Shown: piece after piece, positions 41,339-49,557 of the stretch
Layout of the letters: the number at the start of each line of letters is the position of its first letter
How positions within the stretch are numbered: the stretch's first letter is position 1
NCBI GenBank assembly: GCA_910576555.1
Contig: CAJTIY010000002.1
Span: forward strand, 124,001-188,000
DNA: 64,000 bases
Origin: an uncultured Alistipes sp.
GTDB taxonomy: Bacteria; Bacteroidota; Bacteroidia; Bacteroidales; Rikenellaceae
Direction: 5' to 3'
Notes under the pieces: model-generated
What the model saw: only the letters and a program-made list of their open reading frames with translations
What the model was told of the DNA's origin: nothing
The model's database searches: none
Made by a program: the position numbers and the translations under genes

Positions 41339-42358
41339 TCATTCCATGACCATCGCCTCCATCGCGGGGGTGAGGTACTCCTCGTAGTCGTCGCCGTCCG
41401 CCGCGGCGAGGATGAAGTAGACGGCCGCGCCGGGCATCGAGGCGGCCGCTGCGAGGGCCCGGTCGGCGCCCATCGCCAGAAACATCGTCGCCAGCGCGTC
41501 GGCCTCGGCGCAGGTCGGGGCCCAGACCGTGGCCGAGAGCAGCCGCGAGAGGGAGCTGCGGCCCGTCAGCGGGTCGATCGTGTGGGCCACCTTGCGCCCC
41601 TCGGCGTCGCGGTAGAAGCGGCGGTAGTTGCCCGAGGTGGCCAGCCCGCCGTCGCGCATCAGGAGCCGCTTCCGGAGGTACTCGCCGTCGGTCATGTTGC
41701 CGTCGAAGGGGGTTTCGATCCCCACGCGCCACGCCGTGCCGCGGGAGTTGACGCCCCGGCAGCGCACCTCGCCGCCGATGTCGACGAGGTAGTTTTCGGC
41801 GCCCAGCGAGTCGACGAGCCGCGCCAGCAGGTCGACCGTATAGCCCTTCGCCACCGAGTTGAAGTCGAGGCGCACGCGGGGGTCCTCCCGGACGAGGCGC
41901 CCCTGCTCGATGCGGACCTTGTCGCGGCCCACGAAGGCGAGCAGCGAGTCGACGTTCGGGGCGGCGCAGCGCTCCTTGCCGGCGAAGCCCCACGCCTCGA
42001 CCAGCGGCGCCACGGTGACGTCGTAGGCCCCGCCGCTCAAGGCCCCGATGCTGTCGGCCAGCCGCAGGTTGAAGGCGATGTGGCGGTCGACGCGGTCGGT
42101 CTCGCCCCGGTTGAGGCGGTTGAGCAGCGACCCCTCGTCGAAGAGCGACATCGAGGCTTTGGCCTCGGCGTCGAGCCGCATCGCCGCGGCGTAGAGCTCG
42201 CCCGCGGAGCTGCCGGGAAGGTCGGCGACGATGCGGAGCGTAGTGCCCAGCATCGCCCCTTCGACCTCGACGTAGGGCGAGGCGGTGCGCCCGCCGCAGG
42301 CGCAGGCGAGCAGGAGCGAGGCGACGAGAGGAAGGATGCGCAGCGGCTTTTTCGGCAT
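41339..42358 (-). CDS. apbE: FAD:protein FMN transferase, lipoprotein
   Basis: 339 aa with a lipoprotein signal (PLVASLLLACAC, Cys near 21). ApbE signatures: EVEGAMLGTTLRIVADLPGS, MSLFDEGSLLNRLNRGE, LDFNSVAKGYTVDLLARLVD, YLVDIGGEVRCRGVN, AHTIDPLTGRSSLSRLLSAT and CAEADALATMFLAMG. It attaches FMN covalently to threonine in NqrB/RnfG-type subunits outside the inner membrane, supporting Na+-pumping respiration. A -7 element lies at 42379-42386. Confidence 0.95.
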   Translation of the reverse strand: MPKKPLRILPLVASLLLACACGGRTASPYVEVEGAMLGTTLRIVADLPGSSAGELYAAAMRLDAEAKASMSLFDEGSLLNRLNRGETDRVDRHIAFNLRLADSIGALSGGAYDVTVAPLVEAWGFAGKERCAAPNVDSLLAFVGRDKVRIEQGRLVREDPRVRLDFNSVAKGYTVDLLARLVDSLGAENYLVDIGGEVRCRGVNSRGTAWRVGIETPFDGNMTDGEYLRKRLLMRDGGLATSGNYRRFYRDAEGRKVAHTIDPLTGRSSLSRLLSATVWAPTCAEADALATMFLAMGADRALAAAASMPGAAVYFILAAADGDDYEEYLTPAMEAMVME

Positions 42359-42378
42359 GGTTTCGGTCTTTTATGCCG

Positions 42379-42386
42379 CAAATTTA
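42379..42386 (-). promoter_or_regulatory. -7 promoter element for apbE operon
   Basis: Minus strand TAAATTTG, TAnnTTTG type, 21-28 bases upstream of the apbE start. Confidence 0.6.
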
Positions 42387-42470
42387 CGATTTTCCCCCGG
42401 TTTTTATTCCGCAGCGCCTCCCGAAACGAATAATTTTGCGGTTTCGGTTCTTAATTACCGATTATATTCG

Positions 42471-42478
42471 TACCTTTG
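42471..42478 (+). promoter_or_regulatory. -7 promoter element for rpsO-pnp
   Basis: TACCTTTG, exact TAnnTTTG match, 71 bases before the rpsO ATG, in an AT-richer stretch. Confidence 0.65.
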
Positions 42479-42548
42479 CCGAACGCTCTGGCGTTATCCA
42501 CGGTAAGGGGGATGCGTCGTAGAGTGGAACTTAAATAAACTCAACACA

Positions 42549-42821
42549 ATGGCTTATTTAACGCCTGAAAAAAAGCAGGAGCTTTTCGGTCAGTACGGAA
42601 AGTCCAACACCGACACGGGCTCGCCCGAGAGCCAGATCGCGCTGTTCTCGTACCGTATCAGCCACCTTACGAACCACCTCAAGAGCAACAAGCACGACTT
42701 CGGCACGCAGCGTTCGCTGCTCCGTCTGGTCGGCAAGCGCCGCCAGCTGCTGGAGTACCTCAAGGAGGTCGACATCGAGCGCTACCGCGCCATCGTCAAG
42801 AGTCTCAACCTCCGCAAGTAG
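42549..42821 (+). CDS. rpsO: 30S ribosomal protein S15
   Basis: 90 aa. MAYLTPEKKQELFGQYGKSN, TDTGSPESQIALFSYRISHL, LKSNKHDFGTQRSLLRLVGK and RRQLLEYLKEVDIERYRAIV: the complete S15 fold that binds the 16S three-way junction. It is followed by pnp with a long hairpin between, the same order as in many bacteria. Confidence 0.97.
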   Translation: MAYLTPEKKQELFGQYGKSNTDTGSPESQIALFSYRISHLTNHLKSNKHDFGTQRSLLRLVGKRRQLLEYLKEVDIERYRAIVKSLNLRK

Positions 42822-42833
42822 GCCGCGAGGACG

Positions 42834-42869
42834 AAATGAGGGCAATTCCCGCGGGAGTTGCCTTCATTT
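42834..42869 (+). promoter_or_regulatory. 17-bp hairpin between rpsO and pnp
   Basis: Arms aaatgagggcaattccc (42834-42850) and gggagttgccttcattt (42853-42869), two G-U pairs, almost no loop. It could be a partial terminator of rpsO, or, as in Escherichia coli where rpsO-pnp carries an RNase III-cut hairpin, the site through which PNPase controls its own mRNA. The latter is by analogy only. Confidence 0.6.
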
Positions 42870-42911
42870 GTTGGAACATTCACAGGAAAAACACATAGGT
42901 TAAAAATTTTT

Positions 42912-45137
42912 ATGGAAGCAAACAAGCTGTACAACGCCGTCCGCAAGACGATCGTGCTGGCCGACGGCCGGCAGATCGAGATCGAGACGGGCAAGCTGGC
43001 CAAGCAGGCCGACGGCTCGGTGGTCGTCAAGATGGGCGACACGATGCTGCTCGGTACCGTCGTGGCCGCCAAAGAGGCGAAACCCGACACCGATTTCATG
43101 CCGCTGCAGGTCGAATACAAGGAGAAGTACGCCTCCTGCGGCCGCTACCCCGGCGGCTTCATGAAGCGCGAGGGCCGCGCAAACGACGCCGAGATTCTCG
43201 TCGCCCGTCTGATCGACCGCGCCCTGCGCCCCCTGTTCCCCTCGGATTACCACGCCGAGGTTTACGTCACGGTGAACCTCATCTCGGCGGACAAGGATAT
43301 TCAGCCCGATGCGCTGGCCGGTCTGGCCGCGTCGGCGGCGCTGGCCGTGTCGGACATCCCGTTCGGCGGCCCGATCTCGGAGGTGCGCGTCGTGCGCAAG
43401 AACGGCGAGTACGCCATCAACCCCAACTTCTCGGAGATGGACCAGTGCGACCTCGACATCATGGTCGCAGGTACGATCGACAACATCCTGATGGTCGAGG
43501 GCGAGATGAAGGAGGTGTCGGAGGAGGTGATGCTCGGCGCCATCAAGTTCGCGCACGAGGAGATCAAGAAGCACTGCGCCGTGCAGATCGAGCTTTCGAA
43601 AGAGTTGGGCAAGGACGTGAAACGCACCTACTGCCACGAGACCAACGACGAGGAGCTGCGGCAGACGATCGTCGCCGAGCTCTACGACAAGGCATACGCC
43701 ATCGCCACGAGCGGCACGATGAAGCACGAGCGCGAGGAGAAGTTCAACGCGCTGGAGGCCGAGTTCGCCGCACGCTACACGGAGGAGGAGCTCGCCGAGA
43801 AGGCGTCGCTGATCCACAAGTACTTCCACGACGACGTGCAGAAGAAGGCCATGCGCAACATGATCCTCGACGAGGGCAAGCGCCTCGACGGCCGCCGCAC
43901 GGACGAGATCCGTCCGATCTGGTGCGAGGTGGGCTACCTGCCCGCGGCGCACGGTTCGGCGATCTTCACCCGCGGCGAAACGCAGTCGCTGACGACCGTG
44001 ACCCTCGGCACGAAACTTGACGAGAAGATCAAGGACGAAGTGCTGGTGCAGGGCACCGAGCAGTTCGTGCTCCACTACAACTTCCCGCCCTTCTCGACGG
44101 GCGAGGCGAAGGCCGCACGCGGCCTGTCGCGCCGCGAGATCGGCCACGGCCACCTCGCATGGCGCGCCCTGAAGCCGATGATCCCGCTGGGCGAGGAGAA
44201 CCCCTACGCCGTGCGCGTGGTGTCGGACATCCTCGAGTCGAACGGCTCGTCGTCGATGGCCACCGTCTGCGCCGGTACGCTCGCGCTGATGGACGCCGGC
44301 GTGAAGATCAAGAAGCCCGTGTCGGGTATCGCCATGGGTCTGATCTCCGACTCGGCCACAGGCAAGTGGGCCGTGCTGTCGGACATTCTGGGCGATGAGG
44401 ACCATCTGGGCGACATGGACTTCAAGGTAACGGGTACCCGCGACGGTATTACCGCTACGCAGATGGATATCAAGGTCGACGGCCTCTCGTACGAGGTGCT
44501 CGCCGCAGCACTCGAGCAGGCCCGCAAGGGACGCATGCACATCCTCGGCAAGATCACCGAGTGCATCGCCGAGCCGCGTGCCGACTACAAGCCCTGCGTG
44601 CCCCGCATCGTGCAGATCACCATTCCGCAGGATATGATCGGTCCGGTGATCGGCCCCGGCGGCAAGGTGATTCAGGATATTCAGAAGACCACCAACACCA
44701 CCATCACCATCACGGAGGTGGACAACAAGGGTATCGTCGACATCTTCGGCGTGGACAAGGAGGCGCTCGACGGCGCACTGGCCCGCATCAAGGCGATCGT
44801 CGCCATCCCCGAGGTGGGCGAGACCTATCACGGCAAGATCCGTTCGATCGTCGCCTTCGGCGCCTTCGTCGAGATCATGCCCGGCAAGGATGCGCTGCTG
44901 CACATCTCCGAAATCGACTACAAGCGTTTCGAGACGATGGAGGAGACCGGCCTGAAGGAGGGCGACGAGATCGATGTGAAGCTCATCGGCGTCGATCCGA
45001 AGACCAACAAGCTCAAGCTGTCGCGCAAGGTGCTGCTGCCCAAGCCCGAAGGCTATGTCGAGCGGGAGCGCCGTCCGCGTCCCGAGCGGGGCGAGCGTCG
45101 CGACCGCGGCGAGCGCCGCGAACGTCGGGAGGAGTAA
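42912..45137 (+). CDS. pnp: Polyribonucleotide nucleotidyltransferase (PNPase)
   Basis: 741 aa; start at 42912 (MEANKLYNAVRKTIVLADGR). Two RNase PH domains (about 15-225 and 325-545) with GRYPGGFMKREGRANDAEIL in the first and HGSAIFTRGETQSLTTVTLG, FPPFSTGEAKAARGLSRREI and GDEDHLGDMDFKVTGTRDGI (catalytic Asp) in the second. A KH domain (IPQDMIGPVIGPGGKVIQDI) and an S1 domain (YHGKIRSIVAFGAFVEIMPG) follow, then a basic RPRPERGERRDRGE tail. 3'-5' RNA degradation in the degradosome. Ends with a hairpin at 45155. Confidence 0.97.
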   Translation: MEANKLYNAVRKTIVLADGRQIEIETGKLAKQADGSVVVKMGDTMLLGTVVAAKEAKPDTDFMPLQVEYKEKYASCGRYPGGFMKREGRANDAEILVARLIDRALRPLFPSDYHAEVYVTVNLISADKDIQPDALAGLAASAALAVSDIPFGGPISEVRVVRKNGEYAINPNFSEMDQCDLDIMVAGTIDNILMVEGEMKEVSEEVMLGAIKFAHEEIKKHCAVQIELSKELGKDVKRTYCHETNDEELRQTIVAELYDKAYAIATSGTMKHEREEKFNALEAEFAARYTEEELAEKASLIHKYFHDDVQKKAMRNMILDEGKRLDGRRTDEIRPIWCEVGYLPAAHGSAIFTRGETQSLTTVTLGTKLDEKIKDEVLVQGTEQFVLHYNFPPFSTGEAKAARGLSRREIGHGHLAWRALKPMIPLGEENPYAVRVVSDILESNGSSSMATVCAGTLALMDAGVKIKKPVSGIAMGLISDSATGKWAVLSDILGDEDHLGDMDFKVTGTRDGITATQMDIKVDGLSYEVLAAALEQARKGRMHILGKITECIAEPRADYKPCVPRIVQITIPQDMIGPVIGPGGKVIQDIQKTTNTTITITEVDNKGIVDIFGVDKEALDGALARIKAIVAIPEVGETYHGKIRSIVAFGAFVEIMPGKDALLHISEIDYKRFETMEETGLKEGDEIDVKLIGVDPKTNKLKLSRKVLLPKPEGYVERERRPRPERGERRDRGERRERREE

Positions 45138-45154
45138 CGCCTCGCGGCAAGGAG

Positions 45155-45194
45155 TATTCCGGGCGGAAATCCCTGATTTTTTCCGCCCGGAATA
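45155..45194 (+). terminator. Hairpin terminator after pnp
   Basis: Perfect 15-bp arms tattccgggcggaaa and tttccgcccggaata; the 10-base loop ends in a T-run. No T-run follows the 3' arm, so termination is probable rather than certain. Confidence 0.6.
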
Positions 45195-45225
45195 TTGCAT
45201 AATTAGAGAGAGTTTTCTATATTTG
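45195..45225 (+). promoter_or_regulatory. Promoter for the OmpA/TPR lipoprotein gene
   Basis: TTG at 45195-45197, 20 bases, TATATTTG at 45218-45225: exact consensus on both elements. Expression is predicted to be high. Confidence 0.75.
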
Positions 45226-45307
45226 CGTTGTTCAGAGCGCGTTCCGCGATCCGGCGGAGGCTCCGAACGTGCGAACGGAAAGAGACACTTTAATATACCT
45301 TATTATT

Positions 45308-47035
45308 ATGAAAAATTTCATGAAATCGAGCATCGTGCTCGCGGCGGCCGTGCTGGCCTTCTCGAGCTGCAACTGCTTCAAGAAGATGGCCAAGAACAGC
45401 GATGACGTTCAGCTGACCGTCGCACCCGAGATCCTGACGCTCAACGGCAACGTCGTGGCTGCCGACATCAACGTCACGATTCCCGAGGCTTTCTTCAACC
45501 CGAAGGCTATGGTCAAGGTGACGCCCGTGATCGTGTTCGAGGGCGGCGAAGTGGCCGGCACGCCCAAATATTTCCAGGGCTCGAAGGTCGACGAAAACTA
45601 TACGGTCGTAGACAAGAAGATCGGCGGCACCTACACGCAGCATGTCGAGTTCCCGTACGATCCCCGCATGGATCGCTGCGCGCTCCAGCTCCGTGCCGAG
45701 GCCAAGTGCAAGGGGGCCGATGAGTTCCAGCTCGTGAACCTCAACGACGGCGCGCCGCTGACCAAAGCCCAGCGTGCCGTGATGGAGGGCGACGACGAGG
45801 CTGCGAAGGCCGCTCTGGCCCGCGAGTGCGGTCTGACGGTGGCTTACGGCCTGAACACGCTGCAGAAGGATCTTGCCTACGGCGATCTGATGGCGCCGAT
45901 GGCCAACAACTACAAGAAGGTGACCACGACGGTCGACAAGACCGATCTGCTCTATGCGATCAACTCGTCGAAGGTGACCAAGAAGAACGAGAAGAATGCG
46001 AACCTCGATGCCTTCAAGGCCGACGTGGACAGCAAGCTCGCGAACGATCGCGCCACGCAGAACATCGCCGTGAAGGGCTACGCTTCGCCCGACGGTCCGG
46101 AGAAGTTCAACGACAAGCTCTCGAAGGCCCGCAGCGAGTCGGGGCACAAGGTGGTCGCCAAGCTGCTCAAGGATTCGGGTCTGGAGATCGACGCCGCAGC
46201 GTACGGCGAGGACTGGGACGGCTTCAAGGAGCTGGTCGAGAAGTCGGACATCAAGGACAAGAACCTCATTCTGCAGGTGTTGAGCCTCTACAACTCGCCC
46301 GCACAGCGCGAGAGCGAGATCAAGAACATGTCGTCGGTGTTCGACGAGCTGAAGAAGGAGATCCTTCCCGAGCTGCGCCGCGCACAGATCGTCAACAGCA
46401 CCGACCTGCAGGGTAAGACCGACGCCGAGATCATGGCCGCCTTCAAGAACGGTCAGAAGCTCGGTGTCGAGGAGTACCTCTACGCTGCCGAGACGCTGGC
46501 CGACGGTGCCGAGGAGCAGGTGGCCATCCTGACGGTCGCTTCGAAGAAGTACGACGACGCCCGCGTATGGAACAACCTCGGTGTCGCACAGACGAAGGCC
46601 GGCGACAAGGCCGCTGCCCTCAAGTCGTTCGAGAAGGCTGCCAAGCTCGATTCGTCGAAGGAGCTGAACAAGAACCTCCTGCTGGCCAACCTCGCCAACG
46701 GCGACACCGCCGAGGCCAAGAAGTATGCGAAGGCTGCCGACGCCGAGGCCAAAGCCGCTATGGCTGCCGCCGAGGGCGACTACAAGACCGCCGCACAGGG
46801 CCTGACGGGCTACAACGCCGCCGTGGCGCAGGTGATGAACAACGATCTGGCCGCTGCCAAGAAGTCGATCGCGAAGGACAACTCGGCCGCTGCCGACTAC
46901 CTGCGTGCCGTGATCGGCTGCAAGGAGGGCGATCTGAAGACCGCCGAGGCTCAGCTCAAGAGCGCGGTTGCGAAGAACCCGAAGCTCGCCGAGAAGGCTG
47001 CCAAAGATGTGAATCTGGAGGCGCTGAAGAAGTAA
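45308..47035 (+). CDS. Lipoprotein with OmpA-like and TPR domains
   Basis: 575 aa. Lipoprotein signal SSIVLAAAVLAFSSC (Cys21). The central part has an OmpA-like peptidoglycan-associating segment (NIAVKGYASPDGPEKFNDKL then SKARSESGHKVVAKLLKDSG, the NxxLSxxRAxxV type). The C-terminal third consists of TPR-like helix pairs, Ala/Lys-rich (YDDARVWNNLGVAQTKAGDK, AAALKSFEKAAKL). Likely anchors the outer membrane to the wall or serves as an assembly scaffold. Strong promoter, a perfect terminator and Lys/Ala-rich composition all suggest abundant expression; function unproven. Confidence 0.85.
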   Translation: MKNFMKSSIVLAAAVLAFSSCNCFKKMAKNSDDVQLTVAPEILTLNGNVVAADINVTIPEAFFNPKAMVKVTPVIVFEGGEVAGTPKYFQGSKVDENYTVVDKKIGGTYTQHVEFPYDPRMDRCALQLRAEAKCKGADEFQLVNLNDGAPLTKAQRAVMEGDDEAAKAALARECGLTVAYGLNTLQKDLAYGDLMAPMANNYKKVTTTVDKTDLLYAINSSKVTKKNEKNANLDAFKADVDSKLANDRATQNIAVKGYASPDGPEKFNDKLSKARSESGHKVVAKLLKDSGLEIDAAAYGEDWDGFKELVEKSDIKDKNLILQVLSLYNSPAQRESEIKNMSSVFDELKKEILPELRRAQIVNSTDLQGKTDAEIMAAFKNGQKLGVEEYLYAAETLADGAEEQVAILTVASKKYDDARVWNNLGVAQTKAGDKAAALKSFEKAAKLDSSKELNKNLLLANLANGDTAEAKKYAKAADAEAKAAMAAAEGDYKTAAQGLTGYNAAVAQVMNNDLAAAKKSIAKDNSAAADYLRAVIGCKEGDLKTAEAQLKSAVAKNPKLAEKAAKDVNLEALKK

Positions 47036-47056
47036 TTCGCAGACGATGCGATACGG

Positions 47057-47091
47057 GAGGTCCGGTCTTTCGAGATCGGACCTCTTTTTTT
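47057..47091 (+). terminator. Intrinsic terminator of the OmpA/TPR lipoprotein gene
   Basis: Stem gaggtccggtct / agatcggacctc with ttcg loop, followed by seven T. Confidence 0.9.
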
Positions 47092-47531
47092 GCGTGCCGG
47101 GGCGGTCGTGCGGGGCGCCTTCGGGGTGCTGGGATGTCGGAGTGCGGGGGTGGATGCCGGGGTGCCGAAATGCCGGGACGCTGGGTTGTGGGATGCCGGG
47201 TTGCAGGAGTGACGGAGTGCCGGAGCAGTAGTGCGGGGAGCCGAGTGCTGGGGTACCGGGATGCCGGAGGACGGGGCGATGGAGCGGTAGTGCGGGGTGA
47301 CTACGCGACGAGGTGTCGGGGGTTGGATGCCGGAGTGACGGGATGCCGGAGTGTCGAGGTGACGGGGTGTCGGGTGCCGGGCGCTGGGATGCTGTGCCGG
47401 GGTGAAGCGGCGTTGCGGTGAGGGGCTGTCGCACCCGTGCAGGGAGGTCCTGCGGCCTGAACCGGACCGGTCGCGGCTCCGGAAAAAATGCGGCCCGCGG
47501 TTTGCGTGTAGGGGAAATGAATAAATTTTGC
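47092..47531. repeat. Degenerate GTGCCGGG/ATGCCGGG repeat tract
   Basis: About 440 bp with no supported gene. From 47095 to about 47400 it is a patchwork of 8-10-base units of the type ggagtgccg, gggatgccg and ggggtgccg, dozens of times, in no fixed register. On the minus strand the same units read RHPGTP-like peptides, but frames are broken. The promoter of deoC begins at its right edge. Confidence 0.75.
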
Positions 47532-47539
47532 TATTTTTG
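47532..47539 (+). promoter_or_regulatory. -7 promoter element for deoC
   Basis: TATTTTTG, TAnnTTTG type, 28 bases before the deoC ATG. The TTTG at 47502-47505 is a candidate -33 at long spacing (26 bases). Confidence 0.6.
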
Positions 47540-47566
47540 TACGGAAACCGGTAAATACATCGTATT

Positions 47567-48445
47567 ATGGAATATGCCAATCAGTTGAAGGAGTATGCTC
47601 CCGCATGGAGCGAGGAGCGGGTCGATGCCGAAGTCGCCCGTATCCGGGAGGTGTCGAAGCGCAATCATACGACGGAAGTCTATAAATTCTGCTATTCGGC
47701 CATCGATCTGACGACCCTGTCGTGCAACGATTCGGAGGCCTCGGTCACGGAGTTCGCCCGCAAGGCCGCGGAGTTCTACGTGAAGTATCCCCACATTCCG
47801 AACGTGGCTTCGATCTGCATCTATCCCTCGTTCGTCGAGACGGTCGGGCTGGCCGTGGACGGCACGCCGATGCGCATCACGTCGGTGGCGGGCGGTTTTC
47901 CCGCGGCGCAGACCTTCCTCGAGGTGAAGGCGCTGGAGGTGGCGATGGCCGTGGAGAACGGTGCCGACGAGATCGACATCGTGCTCAACGTGGGACGCAT
48001 GCTCACGGGCCGATACGACGAGGCGGCCAGCGAGGTGGAGGCGATCCGCTCGGAGATGGACGAGGAGCTGGTGCTGAAGGTCATCATCGAGTCGGGGGCG
48101 CTCCGAACGCCCGAGCTGATCCGCAAGGCGTCGCTGCTGTCGATGTTCGCCGGGGCCGACTTCGTCAAGACCTCGACGGGCAAGATCTCCGTCGCCGCGA
48201 CGCCCGAGGCTGCGGTGACGATGTGTGTCGCCATCCGCGACTACTACGAGAAGACGGGCCGCAAGGTGGGTTTCAAGGCTGCGGGCGGCGTCCGCACGGC
48301 TGAAGACGCGGCGCTCTACTACACCGTCGTGGAGGAGATCCTCGGCAAGGAGTGGCTCACGACCGACCTGTTCCGCATCGGCGCTTCGTCGGCCGCGAAC
48401 AACCTTCTTTCGGCGATCGAGGGGACGACGGTCAAGTATTACTGA
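47567..48445 (+). CDS. deoC: Deoxyribose-phosphate aldolase
   Basis: 292 aa. Cleaves 2-deoxyribose-5-phosphate to glyceraldehyde-3-phosphate and acetaldehyde. Schiff-base Lys201 in GADFVKTSTGKISVAATPEA, the second lysine in KVGFKAAGGVRTAEDA, and NGADEIDIVLNVGRMLTGRY are diagnostic. Bacteroidota forms of about 290-300 aa carry the N-terminal extension seen here. It stands alone as a single-gene transcription unit. Confidence 0.96.
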   Translation: MEYANQLKEYAPAWSEERVDAEVARIREVSKRNHTTEVYKFCYSAIDLTTLSCNDSEASVTEFARKAAEFYVKYPHIPNVASICIYPSFVETVGLAVDGTPMRITSVAGGFPAAQTFLEVKALEVAMAVENGADEIDIVLNVGRMLTGRYDEAASEVEAIRSEMDEELVLKVIIESGALRTPELIRKASLLSMFAGADFVKTSTGKISVAATPEAAVTMCVAIRDYYEKTGRKVGFKAAGGVRTAEDAALYYTVVEEILGKEWLTTDLFRIGASSAANNLLSAIEGTTVKYY

Positions 48446-49222
48446 TCGGCGGATCGGCCTCGGGGGCGGCTGCGGTGCCGCCGCGGATGCGGAGGGTTGG
48501 GCGCGTGTTCCCGTGCGGAGATGCTCCGATGCGCGGAGCGGCGGAGTTTTCGTCGGATGCCGTTCGGCCCGCGTTTCGGGGGATGCCCGGAAGCGCAGAC
48601 ATATTAATAATGAGTATGCCTCGGCCGTATCGGCCGGGGCATGTTCGTTTGTCGTTTACGGGACGGGAATCCTTTCGGGGCGCTGCCTGCGTTTTGGGCT
48701 GCGCCTTGTGTGTCCGATCGCTTCCAATACCGTGCCGGAGACGCCGGGGCGCCGTTTGATGGAGCCTCGTTCGATGGGGCGGATTCCGACGGGCGGCGGG
48801 GTTCCGCGCGGGTCTCTGGAGGCGGGGCCGGGAGTGAGCGCTGGAGCGTACGGGGCGATCGGGGCGCAGGGCGGGAGCGGCCGGCGCGGGACGGGGTGCG
48901 GATGTCGGGTGCGGGCTATGCCGGGGCGGCGGTCGGAGGCTGCGGGGATCGTTCGTCCGGGAGGGCCGGGCAGGAGGCGGGCCGATGCCGGAGGGGTATC
49001 GGCCGAGCCGGCGGCGGATCGGGTGCGTGGCCGGTCGGTCGGCGCAGCGACGGATGCGGAACGCTGCGCGCCGCGGGAAGTCGGACGGGAGGCGGGGCGA
49101 TTCGTGCGTTGAGGAATCGGGCGGTAGGCAGGGCCGGTGTTGGGGGAATTTCGGGAGGTTCGGGGCGGGTGTGGCGGAGAAAGAGAGTGGGCCGATGGCG
49201 GGCGATCCGTCGGGGAACCGAT

Positions 49223-49324
49223 GAGGCGGACGAAGGCGTAGGCTTGCGTGGAGCGAGACGGGGTTGCAGTCGGGAGGCGGACGAAGGCGTAGGCTTGCGT
49301 GGAGCGGGACGGGGTTGCAGGCGG
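49223..49324 (+). repeat. 51-bp tandem repeat, two copies
   Basis: Copies 49223-49273 and 49274-49324, starting gaggcggacgaaggcgtagg, differ at two bases. 51 is a multiple of three, but the surrounding frame has no protein similarity. Confidence 0.9.
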
Positions 49325-49376
49325 GAGCCGAGCGGAGGGCGGAGGCTGCGGGGCTGGGCAGTGACGCTGGGCGGGG

Positions 49377-49462
49377 GTGTTGCGGCGCGGTTTCAGTCGA
49401 GCGGGCGGCGCTCGGCGGGGTGTTGCGGCGCGGTTTCGGCCGAGCCGGCGGTGCTCGGCGGG
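49377..49462 (+). repeat. 43-bp tandem repeat, two copies
   Basis: Copies start at 49377 and 49420 with gtgttgcggcgcggtttc and end with gctcggcggg; about five differences. The unit is not a multiple of three. Confidence 0.85.
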
Positions 49463-49527
49463 GGCGGTCGCTCGGGCGGCCGGGGAAAATTCGCGGGGCA
49501 GGCGGTACGTCGGATTCCTATTTTTCT

Positions 49528-49535
49528 TATCTTTG
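49528..49535 (+). promoter_or_regulatory. -7 promoter element for the aminopeptidase gene
   Basis: TATCTTTG, exact TAnnTTTG, 23-30 bases before the ATG, after a T-rich stretch. Confidence 0.65.
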
Positions 49536-49557
49536 GGGAGATCAAAATTCGAAAGTC

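Larger units (their letters stand above)
48446..49527. other. 1.1-kb GC-rich gene-free region with tandem repeats
   Basis: Nothing coding could be supported on either strand: long open frames exist, but they are Gly/Arg-rich with no recognisable domain or ribosome-binding context, and are expected in such GC-rich DNA. A hairpin at 48616-48642 (atgcctcggccg / cggccggggcat) lies 170 bases after deoC and may end its transcript. Right-hand part has two tandem duplications (49223-49324 and 49377-49462). Confidence 0.6.
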
